From the NCBI RefSeq assembly GCF_900106075.1, contig NZ_LT629794.1, positions 186,001 to 250,000 on the forward strand: DNA of 64,000 nucleotides, in the 5' to 3' direction. How positions within the stretch are numbered: the stretch's first letter is position 1; each line of letters starts with the position of its first letter. Made by a program: the position numbers and the translations under genes. This DNA comes from Polaribacter sp. Hel1_33_78. GTDB taxonomy: Bacteria > Bacteroidota > Bacteroidia > Flavobacteriales > Flavobacteriaceae. This document shows, one piece after another, positions 27,649 to 36,451 of the stretch. The notes under the pieces were generated by a model. It worked only from the letters and a program-made list of their open reading frames with translations. It did not search any database and was not told where the DNA came from.

Positions 27649-28902
27649 ATGCAGTTAAAACGAGTTGTAGTCACTGGGCTTGGCGCATTAACGCCAATTG
27701 GTAATAATATTGAAGAATATTGGAATGCATTAACTAACGGAGTTAGTGGTGCTGCTCCTATCACTTACTTTGATGCTGCCAAGTTCAAAACTCGTTTTGC
27801 ATGTGAATTAAAAAACTTTAACGTGAACGACTTTATCAATAGAAAAGACGCACGTAAAATGGATAGATTTACGCAATATGCAATGGTAGCCTCAGATGAA
27901 GCAATTGCAGATTCAAATCTAGACCTAGAAAAGATTAACAAATTACGCGTTGGTGTAATTTGGGGAGCAGGAATTGGAGGCTTAGAAACTTTTCAAAATG
28001 AAGCTTTAAATTTTGGAGCTGGAGATGGTACTCCAAGATTCAATCCGTTCTTTATCCCAAAAATGATTGCAGACATCGCTCCAGGAAATATTTCCATTAA
28101 GAATGGATTTATGGGGCCAAATTACACAACAGTTTCTGCATGTGCATCTTCAGCGAACGCTATGATAGATGCTTTAAACTATATCCGCTTAGGTACTTGT
28201 GATATTATAGTAACGGGTGGCTCTGAAGCCGCTGTTGCAATCGCTGGTGTTGGTGGTTTTAATGCCATGCACGCCTTATCAACAAGAAATGAAACCCCAG
28301 AGACAGCTTCTAGACCTTTTGATGGTGAAAGAGATGGTTTTGTATTGGGTGAAGGAGCAGGCGCTATTGTACTTGAAGAATATGAGCACGCGAAAGCGAG
28401 GGGAGCAAAAATTTATGCTGAGGTTATCGGTGGAGGAATGTCTTCTGATGCATATCATATGACAGCGCCACATCCAGAAGGAGTTGGAGTTATCGCAGTA
28501 ATGAAAAATTGCCTAGAAAATTCAGGAATTAAACCAGAAGATGTAGACCATATTAATACACACGGGACTTCTACACCTTTAGGAGATGTTGCAGAATTAA
28601 AAGCCATCTCTCAAGTTTTTGGCAGTCATGCAAAAACCATAAATATTAATTCTACAAAATCTATGACAGGGCACTTATTGGGCGCTGCAGGGGCTATAGA
28701 GTCTATTGCTGTTATTTTAGCAATGAAACATGGTATCGTACCACCAACTATAAATCATACGAAAGTAGACGAAAACATTAATCCAGAATTAAACCTTACG
28801 CTAAATAAACCTCAGAAAAGAGATATTAAAATAGCAATGAGCAATACATTTGGTTTTGGAGGTCATAATGCTTGTGTTGCCTTTAAGAAATTAGAGGAAT
28901 AA
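27649..28902 (+). CDS. fabF: Beta-ketoacyl-ACP synthase II
   Basis: A 417-residue condensing enzyme that elongates acyl-ACP with malonyl-ACP. It starts RVVVTGLGALTPIGNN. The nucleophile Cys lies in TVSACASSANAMIDA (near 163). The two catalytic His lie in NTHGTSTPLGD (near 302) and STKSMTGHLLGAAGA (near 340), and the closing Gly loop is NTFGFGGHNAC. Full length. It lies between acpP and rnc with very short gaps, a common bacterial arrangement. Confidence 0.97.
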   Translation: MQLKRVVVTGLGALTPIGNNIEEYWNALTNGVSGAAPITYFDAAKFKTRFACELKNFNVNDFINRKDARKMDRFTQYAMVASDEAIADSNLDLEKINKLRVGVIWGAGIGGLETFQNEALNFGAGDGTPRFNPFFIPKMIADIAPGNISIKNGFMGPNYTTVSACASSANAMIDALNYIRLGTCDIIVTGGSEAAVAIAGVGGFNAMHALSTRNETPETASRPFDGERDGFVLGEGAGAIVLEEYEHAKARGAKIYAEVIGGGMSSDAYHMTAPHPEGVGVIAVMKNCLENSGIKPEDVDHINTHGTSTPLGDVAELKAISQVFGSHAKTININSTKSMTGHLLGAAGAIESIAVILAMKHGIVPPTINHTKVDENINPELNLTLNKPQKRDIKIAMSNTFGFGGHNACVAFKKLEE

Positions 28903-28905
28903 CCG

Positions 28906-29643
28906 ATGAATTTTATTCGTAAAATAGTTAAATCCCATTCTCAAGAGGATCAACAATTATTTATAGAATTAAAAAAAGTACTCAATTTTTCCCCAAAAAA
29001 TATCAATAAATATAAAAAAGCATTTACGCATAGATCTGTGCAAATGTTGGATAAAAAAGGGATTCCTATTAATTACGAACGATTAGAGTTTTTAGGCGAC
29101 TCTATTTTAGGATCTGTTATTGCTTCCTACTTGTATAAAAAAGTTCCAACGGGATCAGAGGGATACCTTACTCAAATGCGTTCTAAAATAGTTAGTAGAA
29201 AGCATTTAAACGAGTTAGGCAAAGATTTAAACTTAATTCGTTTTGTAAAAAGTAATATAGATCAATCAAACGTTGGAGATAATATTCATGGCAATATTTT
29301 CGAAGCTTTAATAGGTGCTATTTATTTAGACAGAGGGTATAATTTTTGTCAGAAATTTATACACGAACATGTAATTGTGCCTTATGTTGATATCGAAAAA
29401 CTAGAAGGTAAAATAACTAGTTACAAAGGTTTGATTATAGAATGGTGTCAAAAAAAGAAGAAGAAATATAAATTTGATACTTATGAGGATTCTGGAAATG
29501 AGTCCATCAAACACTTTAGCGTTAAGTTAAGTATAAATGGAGAGCAAGTTGCTAAAGGAAGAGCAACCTCTAAAAAAAAGGCTGAAGAACAAGCTTCTAA
29601 AAGAGTCTACTATGCTTTTCAAAGTGAAATTTCTTTAGGTTAA
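28906..29643 (+). CDS. rnc: Ribonuclease III
   Basis: A 245-residue double-strand-specific RNase that processes rRNA and other RNAs. The catalytic signature ERLEFLGDSILGSVIASYLY (about 59-78) has the acidic metal ligands, and GNIFEALIGAIYLDRGY contains the second Glu/Asp set. A double-stranded RNA-binding domain follows (about 170-240), ending KGRATSKKKAEEQASKRVYY. It starts 3 bases after the fabF stop. Confidence 0.96.
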   Translation: MNFIRKIVKSHSQEDQQLFIELKKVLNFSPKNINKYKKAFTHRSVQMLDKKGIPINYERLEFLGDSILGSVIASYLYKKVPTGSEGYLTQMRSKIVSRKHLNELGKDLNLIRFVKSNIDQSNVGDNIHGNIFEALIGAIYLDRGYNFCQKFIHEHVIVPYVDIEKLEGKITSYKGLIIEWCQKKKKKYKFDTYEDSGNESIKHFSVKLSINGEQVAKGRATSKKKAEEQASKRVYYAFQSEISLG

Positions 29644-29734
29644 GTACGATAACGTTTTCGTTAAAATCCCAGAAAAACTCATAAACAATTAGTAAATTAG
29701 CATCTTGAAGATGAATTAAAACTAGTTATCAATT

Positions 29735-30205
29735 ATGCAAATTCACTCATTAGGTTTAGAAGATTTCTGTGAGGATGAATACTCATTAATTGGTATTCAT
29801 ACAGCATTAGAAGATTTCAAACTAGCCTATTTGTTGAATAAAAATTTAGGTACGAGTTTTTATAAATCTAGAGAAGATTTAAATTTTGAAAATCAGCAAA
29901 AAAAAGCATCCTTTTCAATTTTTAATTATGCCAGTACAAAGTACGATTTTGATTGGTTCTTAATTGCAAACAGCTCTAAAAGAGAAAATCAAACAGAATT
30001 GAATGAACTTCTACTAACATCAGAAACAAAGACATATTTAATACCTGAAAAGAAAAAAGTAGATTTCTTTATAAAGATTTCGGGAGATTTAGCGTATAGT
30101 TTTGTTTTGGAAACCGTAGGTAAAATAAAAAAAATAGATCAAGTAATCACTTCTTATTCAATAGATAAGAATACATTAAAGTCTAAAGACTTTTTAATAT
30201 TTTAA
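29735..30205 (+). CDS. IPExxxVDY family protein
   Basis: A 156-residue cytoplasmic protein of a Bacteroidetes-specific family named for its motif, here read as LIPEKKKVDFFIKISG (Phe for the last Tyr). SIFNYASTKYDFDWFLIANSS in the middle is also typical. No function is established. It lies 6 bases before pyk, so the two form one transcript, as is usual in Flavobacteria. A link to glycolysis is suggested only by this position. Confidence 0.85.
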   Translation: MQIHSLGLEDFCEDEYSLIGIHTALEDFKLAYLLNKNLGTSFYKSREDLNFENQQKKASFSIFNYASTKYDFDWFLIANSSKRENQTELNELLLTSETKTYLIPEKKKVDFFIKISGDLAYSFVLETVGKIKKIDQVITSYSIDKNTLKSKDFLIF

Positions 30206-30211
30206 AAAAAC

Positions 30212-31639
30212 ATGTTACACAATAAAAAAACAAAAATAGTTGCCACTTTAGGACCAGCAACAGACACAAAAGAAATTTTAACAGAATTAGCTAGAAATGG
30301 TGTAAATGTTTTTCGAATTAACTTTTCTCATGCAGATTATGAAGATGTAAAAAGAAAAGTAAAAATTATTAGAGAAATAAATGCTGAAAATGATTTTAAT
30401 ATTGCAATTCTTGGGGATTTACAAGGTCCAAAATTGCGTGTTGGAGTTATGGAAGAAGAGGTTGTTTTAGAAGATGGCGATACTTTTACATTCACTACAG
30501 AAAAATGTATTGGAACCAAAGAGAAGGCTTTTATGACGTATCAACGCTTTCCGAAAGACGTAAAAGTTGGAGAACATATTTTAGTTGACGATGGTAAGTT
30601 AATGTTTGAAGTTATGTCAACTAACAAAGAAACAGAAGTTATTGTTAAAGTAATTGTTGGTGGCGCTTTGAAGTCTAAAAAAGGTGTAAACTTACCAAAT
30701 ACAGCTATTTCTTTACCTGCATTAACAGAGAAAGATATGGCAGATGCAGTTTTTGCAATTGCACAGCACGTAGACTGGATGGCATTATCTTTTGTTAGAA
30801 CTCCTGAGGATTTAAGAATGTTGCGTGATTTAATTGCACAGCACTCTGAATATAGAATTCCTATCATTGCTAAAATAGAGAAACCAGAAGCGGTTGCAAA
30901 TATAGATTCATTAATTCCTTATTGTGATGGATTAATGGTTGCTCGTGGAGATTTAGGTGTAGAAATACCAATGCAAGATGTTCCTTTAATTCAAAAGAAA
31001 TTAGTTAGAAGAGCAAAAAGAGCAAGAATTCCTGTAATTATTGCGACTCAAATGATGGAAACAATGATAGATAACCCTGTGCCAACAAGAGCAGAGGTTA
31101 ATGATGTTGCTAATTCTATTATGGATGGTGCGGACGCTGTAATGCTTTCTGGAGAAACTTCTGTAGGTAAACACCCAATAAAAGTAATTCAAAAAATGTC
31201 TGAAATCATTAAAAGTGTAGAAAACTCTAGAATGATTAAAGTACCACATGAAGCTCCTCATATTAGAACGAATAGATTTGTTACAAAATCTATCTGTCAT
31301 CATGCAGCTTTAATGGCAAATAATACAGATGCAGCAGCAATATCAACATTAACAAATAGTGGTTATACCGCATTTCAAATTTCTGCTTGGAGACCAAGAA
31401 CACCTGTGTTAGCTTTTTCAACAGATAAAAGAATTTTAGGAAAATTAAGTCTTCTTTGGGGTGTAAAAGCATACTACTATAATAAAAACCTAACAACAGA
31501 TGATACGGTAGTAGATATTAATAATATTGCAAAAGAAAAAGGTTTTGTAAAACCTGGTGATTTAATTATCAACCTTGCATCAATGCCTGCTGAGGCTAGA
31601 GGAATGGTAAACACCTTACGTGTTTCTGAAATTGAATAA
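30212..31639 (+). CDS. pyk: Pyruvate kinase
   Basis: A 475-residue glycolytic enzyme that makes pyruvate and ATP from phosphoenolpyruvate and ADP. Motifs in order: KIVATLGPATD, VFRINFSHADY, DLQGPKLRVG, LPALTEKDMADAVFA, then the catalytic Lys in PIIAKIEKPEAVANID, MVARGDLGVEIP, TQMMETMIDNPVPTRAEVND and DAVMLSGETSVGKHP. The C-terminal allosteric domain is complete. It ends in an 18-base perfect palindromic terminator. Confidence 0.97.
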   Translation: MLHNKKTKIVATLGPATDTKEILTELARNGVNVFRINFSHADYEDVKRKVKIIREINAENDFNIAILGDLQGPKLRVGVMEEEVVLEDGDTFTFTTEKCIGTKEKAFMTYQRFPKDVKVGEHILVDDGKLMFEVMSTNKETEVIVKVIVGGALKSKKGVNLPNTAISLPALTEKDMADAVFAIAQHVDWMALSFVRTPEDLRMLRDLIAQHSEYRIPIIAKIEKPEAVANIDSLIPYCDGLMVARGDLGVEIPMQDVPLIQKKLVRRAKRARIPVIIATQMMETMIDNPVPTRAEVNDVANSIMDGADAVMLSGETSVGKHPIKVIQKMSEIIKSVENSRMIKVPHEAPHIRTNRFVTKSICHHAALMANNTDAAAISTLTNSGYTAFQISAWRPRTPVLAFSTDKRILGKLSLLWGVKAYYYNKNLTTDDTVVDINNIAKEKGFVKPGDLIINLASMPAEARGMVNTLRVSEIE

Positions 31640-31658
31640 AAGAGTCTTTCATCTTTAT

Positions 31659-31694
31659 AAAAAAAGCGTTCTAAATATTTAGAACGCTTTTTTT
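31659..31694. terminator. Bidirectional terminator between pyk and the M28 peptidase gene
   Basis: A perfect 36-base palindrome (arms 31659-31676 and 31677-31694) has A7 and T7 ends and a GCGTTCTAAA core. It serves both convergent genes. Confidence 0.92.
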
Positions 31695-31713
31695 GTGGAA
31701 TATAAATTAACGA

Positions 31714-34011
31714 TTAAATTTTTAACTTTTTACTGATGATTATTGCATCATTCGTAACAAATGGCATAGGCATCATTTCTTCTGATCTTGGGTTTATAGA
31801 AAAGTTCTGATTCTCTAATAAATCATAAGATATTTCGTTTAGAATTATATTTAATTCGTCGTCTTTATATATACTAAAAGAAATTGTTACACTTTTATCA
31901 GAATTTGCCATATAATAGATTAAAAAAGTCCCTTTTTCTACAGTATATTTTTTTCCATTATTTACAAGAGCATCATTTACTTTAAATTGATTTAGAGTTA
32001 GTTTGTTGTCTGTAATGAATTCAAATTTGTTTATTCTTCTATTGGGAACTATTTCTAATTCTAACAAGCGTTTATTCCCTATAATAGTATCAAAATCTAT
32101 ATTGATAGTTGATGAAGGAATATCTTTGTAATCTGTTTTTTTATGATAGGCAAAACGTGTGTTGTATTTGCTTTTGGTTTCAGCACTATTAATACCTCCT
32201 TTAATAGCACTTTTATCAAAAATTTGCTTTGTATACTTATCTAAAGTTGTGTCATATGTGCCAAAATACGCAGTTTGATCATCATAATTTTGAATGTAAA
32301 CAATACTATTTGGTTTTTTGTTATCTATAGAAAACCCACTATTATAAGTTGCTATAGCAAAGAAAATAATGGTTAGAAGGCTACTTAATTTTAGCATCCA
32401 AGAAGCTTTTTTCTGATTAAAAGTAAAGATCATCAACCCAAAAACTAAAGCAATTAAAACACCACTGATAAATACATTTTTTAACCCTAAACCTACAGGA
32501 AACATTTTTACTAATGGAGCAAAAATATAGATTGTTGGTATAGATAATAGGGTAAATAAAATACGTTTTGAGCGTTCTTCGATATTCATAAAAATAGCAA
32601 TCATCAAAATCAATAAAGCACAAAAAACAGGAATGATAAAAAAGCCTGCTCCTTTTAAATAAGAGCTGATGAAAAAGTTAATTACCAACCAAATAAAAAT
32701 GGGTGCTATTAATAAATTTGCTGTTTTTTCTTCTTGAGAAAAATATTTATAAATTTTTAGTAAAATTGAAAGATTTAAGAAAACAAAAGCGGTGATATAA
32801 ATGTATCCATTATAAGTAAAACCGTGCAAAATGTCATTGTATTGGGGGTGAAGCAGAAGGATTAATTTCCATAATCCAAAAGAAACTAAACCACATAATA
32901 TTATGGATGTTAAAAATGGAAGAAAACCTTTTAAAACATTTTTTAAAGAGATTTTGTTGAGTGAAAACCCAAAGAAAATTAAAATCATAAATAATATGAT
33001 GGCAATAATCAATAAGGGAGTTACCCAAGAAAAAGAATACGTAAGTAGTTTTGATAAAGGAAAATTTAGATAGACAAAATCTTCTTTAGAATCTAGATTT
33101 TCTAAATCAGAAAAAGCAAAATAATTTAAAGTAGTAGTTAAATAATCTGCTTGTTGCAAAAGCGTTTCTCTGTCTAAGCGTTCATAAGAATCTTGTGCTG
33201 TATGATAATCAAAATGATCGCCGATAAAAGCAAAATTGAAACCATTTATATTTCCGCTTTCTCTAAAAACGGTTAAATCAGTATCATTCGGTAGCTTTTT
33301 ATAGATGCTATACATTAAAGAATTTGCTGCTGGAAAGTTTGGCTTTGCAGCTAAAAACTCTGAAAGTAGTTTACTGTTTTTCCCATTAGTTTCCATTAAC
33401 ATATAACTTGGACCACCACTGCCTCTAGCTTCAAAATTTAAAACCAAGCCAATTTCTTTTGCCCAGGGATGAAGATCAACAAAAGCTTGAGCACCTAATA
33501 AACCCAATTCTTCAGCATCAGAAATTAGAATAATAATATCGTTTTTTGGTGTTTTATTTTTTGATAAGAATGCTCTTACTCCTTCTAAAATAGTTGCAAC
33601 ACCAGAGCCAGCATCACTTGCACCTAAAGAAGAATGCGGATTAGAATCATAATGAGAAAGTAGCATTAAAGCTTTTCCGTTTTCTGAGCCTTTTATTTTT
33701 GCAATAATATTTTGTACGGTTGTAGCAGCAAACCATTTTTTATTTACCGCAGTTTGAACTTGAATTTCTGTTTCTAAGCCCATTTTATTCAGTTCTTCAG
33801 CTATATATTTTTGAACATTTTTATGCTCTTTAGAACCTACGTAATGTTCTTTTAAGCTAATGTTTTTTACATGCTCAAGCGCATTGATAGTAGAAAAACC
33901 CTCTTTAGTTAAAGATTTTTCTTTTTGTAATGAAGGTTTTAAATCAGAAAAACTCCAAGAGATAACACCTAAAATTATGAGTATCGATAAGACAGAAGAT
34001 ATTTTTTTCAT
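31714..34011 (-). CDS. M28 family membrane metallopeptidase
   Basis: A 765-residue protein with an N-terminal signal anchor (3-22). A zinc aminopeptidase domain (about 35-310) has ligands His120 in SHYDS, Asp133 in GASDAGSG, Glu167/Glu168 in ISDAEELGLLG, Glu194 in NFEARGSGG and His270 in DYHTAQDS. From about 325 to 560 there are eight or nine membrane helices, followed by a soluble C-terminal domain (about 570-765). This matches the Fxna/ERMP1-like architecture in Bacteroidetes. It probably degrades peptides outside the cytoplasm. It is monocistronic and convergent with pyk. Confidence 0.9.
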   Translation of the reverse strand: MKKISSVLSILIILGVISWSFSDLKPSLQKEKSLTKEGFSTINALEHVKNISLKEHYVGSKEHKNVQKYIAEELNKMGLETEIQVQTAVNKKWFAATTVQNIIAKIKGSENGKALMLLSHYDSNPHSSLGASDAGSGVATILEGVRAFLSKNKTPKNDIIILISDAEELGLLGAQAFVDLHPWAKEIGLVLNFEARGSGGPSYMLMETNGKNSKLLSEFLAAKPNFPAANSLMYSIYKKLPNDTDLTVFRESGNINGFNFAFIGDHFDYHTAQDSYERLDRETLLQQADYLTTTLNYFAFSDLENLDSKEDFVYLNFPLSKLLTYSFSWVTPLLIIAIILFMILIFFGFSLNKISLKNVLKGFLPFLTSIILCGLVSFGLWKLILLLHPQYNDILHGFTYNGYIYITAFVFLNLSILLKIYKYFSQEEKTANLLIAPIFIWLVINFFISSYLKGAGFFIIPVFCALLILMIAIFMNIEERSKRILFTLLSIPTIYIFAPLVKMFPVGLGLKNVFISGVLIALVFGLMIFTFNQKKASWMLKLSSLLTIIFFAIATYNSGFSIDNKKPNSIVYIQNYDDQTAYFGTYDTTLDKYTKQIFDKSAIKGGINSAETKSKYNTRFAYHKKTDYKDIPSSTINIDFDTIIGNKRLLELEIVPNRRINKFEFITDNKLTLNQFKVNDALVNNGKKYTVEKGTFLIYYMANSDKSVTISFSIYKDDELNIILNEISYDLLENQNFSINPRSEEMMPMPFVTNDAIIISKKLKI

Positions 34012-34118
34012 TTGAACTAAAAGTTTTTATAAATGTATGAAATAAAAAAACTTAATTTAAATTGTTGTTTGAAAGAGAAAATACTGTAAATTTAAAAACA
34101 ACTTAAAACTATTGAAGT

Positions 34119-34589
34119 ATGGGGATTAAAAGCTTTCAAGGAAAAAGAGACGAATCTCAAGGGAAAAATGAAGAACAAATTTTAGTTTCTGATTATATGA
34201 CAAAAAAACTCATCACCTTTAAAGCTGATGATTCATTAGACCATGTTATAAACTTATTAATTAAACATAAGATTTCAGGAGGACCAGTTGTTAATGATAA
34301 AAACGATTTAATTGGTATTATTTCTGAAACAGATTGTATTAAACACATTTCTGAAAGTAAGTACTATAACATGCCTTCTGACACGAATAATACTGTTGGA
34401 AAATATATGGTTACAGATGTGGATACAATTGATCAAAACATGAATATTTTTGATGCTGCTTTTAAATTTATAAGCTCACGCAGAAGAAGGTTTCCTGTTG
34501 TAAAAAATGGAAAGTTGATAGGTCAATTAAGTCAGAAAGATGTGTTAAAAGCTGCGATTAAAGTAAAAGGGAATACTTGGAATAGTTAA
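34119..34589 (+). CDS. CBS-pair domain protein
   Basis: A 156-residue cytoplasmic protein with two CBS motifs: VSDYMTKKLITFKADDSLDH to about residue 78, and VGKYMVTDVDTIDQNMNIFD to about 145, ending SQKDVLKAAIKVK. CBS pairs bind adenosine nucleotides and commonly act as energy sensors. The basic N-terminus (SFQGKRDESQGK) is not part of the fold. No effector domain is attached. It lies before the stress island but lacks the island's dyad promoter. Confidence 0.9.
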   Translation: MGIKSFQGKRDESQGKNEEQILVSDYMTKKLITFKADDSLDHVINLLIKHKISGGPVVNDKNDLIGIISETDCIKHISESKYYNMPSDTNNTVGKYMVTDVDTIDQNMNIFDAAFKFISSRRRRFPVVKNGKLIGQLSQKDVLKAAIKVKGNTWNS

Positions 34590-34649
34590 CGTATTTTTTA
34601 GATTTTAACTTTGGTAAATGTATTATGATTAATTTTCATAAAATCTAAA

Positions 34650-35003
34650 TTAGCGTTCTTTTTTTATCAATAAAAATAGTTCGTTTTCTAAAGGCAAATA
34701 TCCTTCATCATAGATATAGAAATAAGTGTTTCCTGTTTTGGTTTTATAGATAGAAGTAAAAAAATTAAAGTCGAAACCTTTATCATATAATTTGGTTCTT
34801 GTTACTTTTGTTTTGCCTGAAATATTTAATTCTGATAAGATTTTATAATTTTTTCTGAGGCGATTATTAATATTTCTGATAAGGTTTTTACTGTCTTTGT
34901 TTACCCGATTGTTATACGCATTTCTGCAATAATCAGAACAGAATTTCTTATCTACTCTACCTTTTAATACTTCTTCGCATTCTAAACACTTTTTATCCTC
35001 CAT
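34650..35003 (-). CDS. Zinc-ribbon protein of unknown function
   Basis: I start at the ATG at 35003. An in-frame TTG 18 bases upstream falls inside the promoter. The 117-residue protein has an N-terminal zinc ribbon, CLECEEVLKGRVDKKFCSDYC (four Cys, about residues 6-26), then RNAYNNR, a basic helix and a C-terminal beta-rich part (TKLYDKGFDFNFFTSIYKT, YFYIYDEGYLPLENELFLLI). Such proteins are common and uncharacterised in Flavobacteria; nucleic acid binding is a guess. It is divergent from ssb. Confidence 0.8.
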   Translation of the reverse strand: MEDKKCLECEEVLKGRVDKKFCSDYCRNAYNNRVNKDSKNLIRNINNRLRKNYKILSELNISGKTKVTRTKLYDKGFDFNFFTSIYKTKTGNTYFYIYDEGYLPLENELFLLIKKER

Positions 35004-35007
35004 TAGA

Positions 35008-35037
35008 TAAATATACAACAAATTATCCGTTTACAAA
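35008..35037 (-). promoter_or_regulatory. Leaderless promoter of the zinc-ribbon gene
   Basis: On the minus strand a -33 TTTG (35037-35034), an 18-base spacer and a -7 TATATTTA (35015-35008) end 4 bases before the ATG. Transcription should start at the start codon. Confidence 0.55.
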
Positions 35038-35160
35038 CGACTACAAGTAATTACAACCGAAAGTAATTGTTTTTTAACCGAATAAAATTTTTGTTGTGTC
35101 GCAACTTTGCAGAGTCAAAACGAATTGACAAATACTAATAATAATTTAAAAACTTATCTT

Positions 35161-35496
35161 ATGAGTACGTTAAGAAACAAAGTACAGTTAATTGGAAACT
35201 TAGGAAACAGTCCAGAAATCATCACTTTAGACAGTGGAAAAAAATTAGCAAAGTTTTCTATTGCTACAAATGAAAGTTATAAAAATTCTCAAGGAGAAAA
35301 AGTAACGGATACACAGTGGCATAATATTATTGCCTGGAATAAAACAGCAGATATTATAGAAAAATACTTAGAAAAAGGAAATGAAGTTGCTATTGAAGGA
35401 AAACTTACTTCTAGAAGTTATGAGACTAAAGAAGGAGAAAAAAGATATGTAACAGAAGTTGTTTGCAACGAGTTACTGATGCTCGGAAATAAGTAA
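35161..35496 (+). CDS. ssb: Single-stranded DNA-binding protein, short form
   Basis: An OB-fold SSB of 111 residues starting at the ATG at 35161, where the fold begins (TLRNKVQLIGNLGNSPEIIT). An upstream in-frame TTG at 35107 lies in the promoter-like CAACTTTG and is unlikely. DTQWHNIIAWNKTADIIEKY and LEKGNEVAIEGKLTSRSYET are standard. The protein stops at NELLMLGNK, directly after the OB fold. It lacks the usual Gly-rich linker and acidic DDDIPF-like tail that recruits partner proteins. It is perhaps a second, special-purpose SSB. Confidence 0.9.
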   Translation: MSTLRNKVQLIGNLGNSPEIITLDSGKKLAKFSIATNESYKNSQGEKVTDTQWHNIIAWNKTADIIEKYLEKGNEVAIEGKLTSRSYETKEGEKRYVTEVVCNELLMLGNK

Positions 35497-35676
35497 GATC
35501 GCAGAAACCATGCGAAGGCTAGCTTATTTTTATTTAAAAGCTGTTTTGAAGATTCTAAAGATGAAAAAATAATTATCAGATCATATTTGAGCTTTGGATA
35601 ATTTGAACTTTTCTTTTTCGGAATAAGATATGATTTAAATTTTAACTATGAAAAAGCGGTTTTTAAAAATACACTC

Positions 35677-35705
35677 AAAAAGGACACTAATTTAGTGTCC
35701 TTTTT
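35677..35705 (+). terminator. Intrinsic terminator before the stress island
   Basis: A perfect 14-base inverted repeat (35677-35690 and 35692-35705) ending in a T8 tract lies about 180 bases after ssb. It isolates the downstream island from read-through. Confidence 0.85.
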
Positions 35706-35742
35706 TTTACGTTTTTAATAACTCAATTTTAAAAGGGCCTAA

Positions 35743-35786
35743 ATGATAAATATCATAGTAAAAAGAATTTAATTCAAATAGATTTA
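35743..35786 (+). promoter_or_regulatory. Island promoter A: Crp/Fnr-like dyad plus -7 box
   Basis: Dyad ATGAT-AAAT-ATCAT at 35743-35756, 22 bases, then TAGATTTA at 35779-35786. It serves the lipoprotein/D-lactate dehydrogenase operon; predicted start of RNA is near 35791, 16 bases before the ATG. There is no -33 TTTG, as expected of a class II activated promoter. Confidence 0.8.
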
Positions 35787-35806
35787 CGAGATAAAACCTA
35801 AAAGTT

Positions 35807-36445
35807 ATGAAAAATTTAATATTCATTTTAGCAATAATAATTTTTACAGGTTGCTCATCTATTAAAATAGTAGATAGTTGGAGAAGTAAAGAATACACTG
35901 ACTTTAAACCTAAAAAAGTATTAATTGTTGGAATTACGGAAAACTTAACCGCTAGAAAAATATTTGAAGAACAATTAAAAGAAAAACTAAAACAGAATGG
36001 TGTTGATGCAGCAGAAAGTTATGACCTATTTACATTAAAATTTACTACTGAAAAGCAAACTGAAGAAAATATCAAAGAAGAAGTAGAAAAAATCACTAAA
36101 AATGGTTTTGATGCTATATTAATTTCAGCAGTGAAAGGAGTGGATGAAGAAGTAATGTACAATACTAATTACTATAACAACTACTATTATAGGAGACACC
36201 CTTTTAGACGCTATTATTATTTGCATCAAGATGTATATTTTGATGGAGGATACTATAATAAGTATAAAATTTATCACGTTGAAACTTCATTATATAAACT
36301 AAAAGAGAATAATGATAAATCTTTAATTTGGGTTGCTTCAAACAAAATCATTGAACCTAACGCCATTATTACTACCGTTAATGAATATGTAGCTGTTATT
36401 ATCAAATCATTAAAAAGAGAAGGTATAATTTCTTCTAATAAGTAG
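35807..36445 (+). CDS. Lipoprotein, paralogue of the gene at 59412
   Basis: A 212-residue lipoprotein with lipobox FTGC (Cys near residue 16). After it, SSIKIVDSWRSKEY leads to the strand KKVLIVGITENLTARKIFEE and later FDAILISAVKGVDEE and IYHVETSLYKL. The segment YNNYYYRRHPFRRYYYLH is strikingly Tyr/Arg-rich. The gene at 59412 encodes a clear paralogue with the same blocks; the pair bracket the stress island. No function is known; an envelope role is implied by export. It starts the operon with the dehydrogenase 6 bases downstream. Confidence 0.8.
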   Translation: MKNLIFILAIIIFTGCSSIKIVDSWRSKEYTDFKPKKVLIVGITENLTARKIFEEQLKEKLKQNGVDAAESYDLFTLKFTTEKQTEENIKEEVEKITKNGFDAILISAVKGVDEEVMYNTNYYNNYYYRRHPFRRYYYLHQDVYFDGGYYNKYKIYHVETSLYKLKENNDKSLIWVASNKIIEPNAIITTVNEYVAVIIKSLKREGIISSNK

Positions 36446-36451
36446 TTAAAC

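Larger units (their letters stand above)
35497..35806. other. Intergenic region downstream of ssb
   Basis: This 310-base spacer contains a strong terminator at 35677-35705 and, from 35743, the first dyad-type promoter of the stress island. Nothing recognisable lies in 35500-35670. Confidence 0.6.

Noticed and set aside
35561-35578. Dyad-like sequence ending ATTATCA downstream of ssb
   Set aside because: The left half does not match TGAT and no gene start or -7 box lies at the island spacing.
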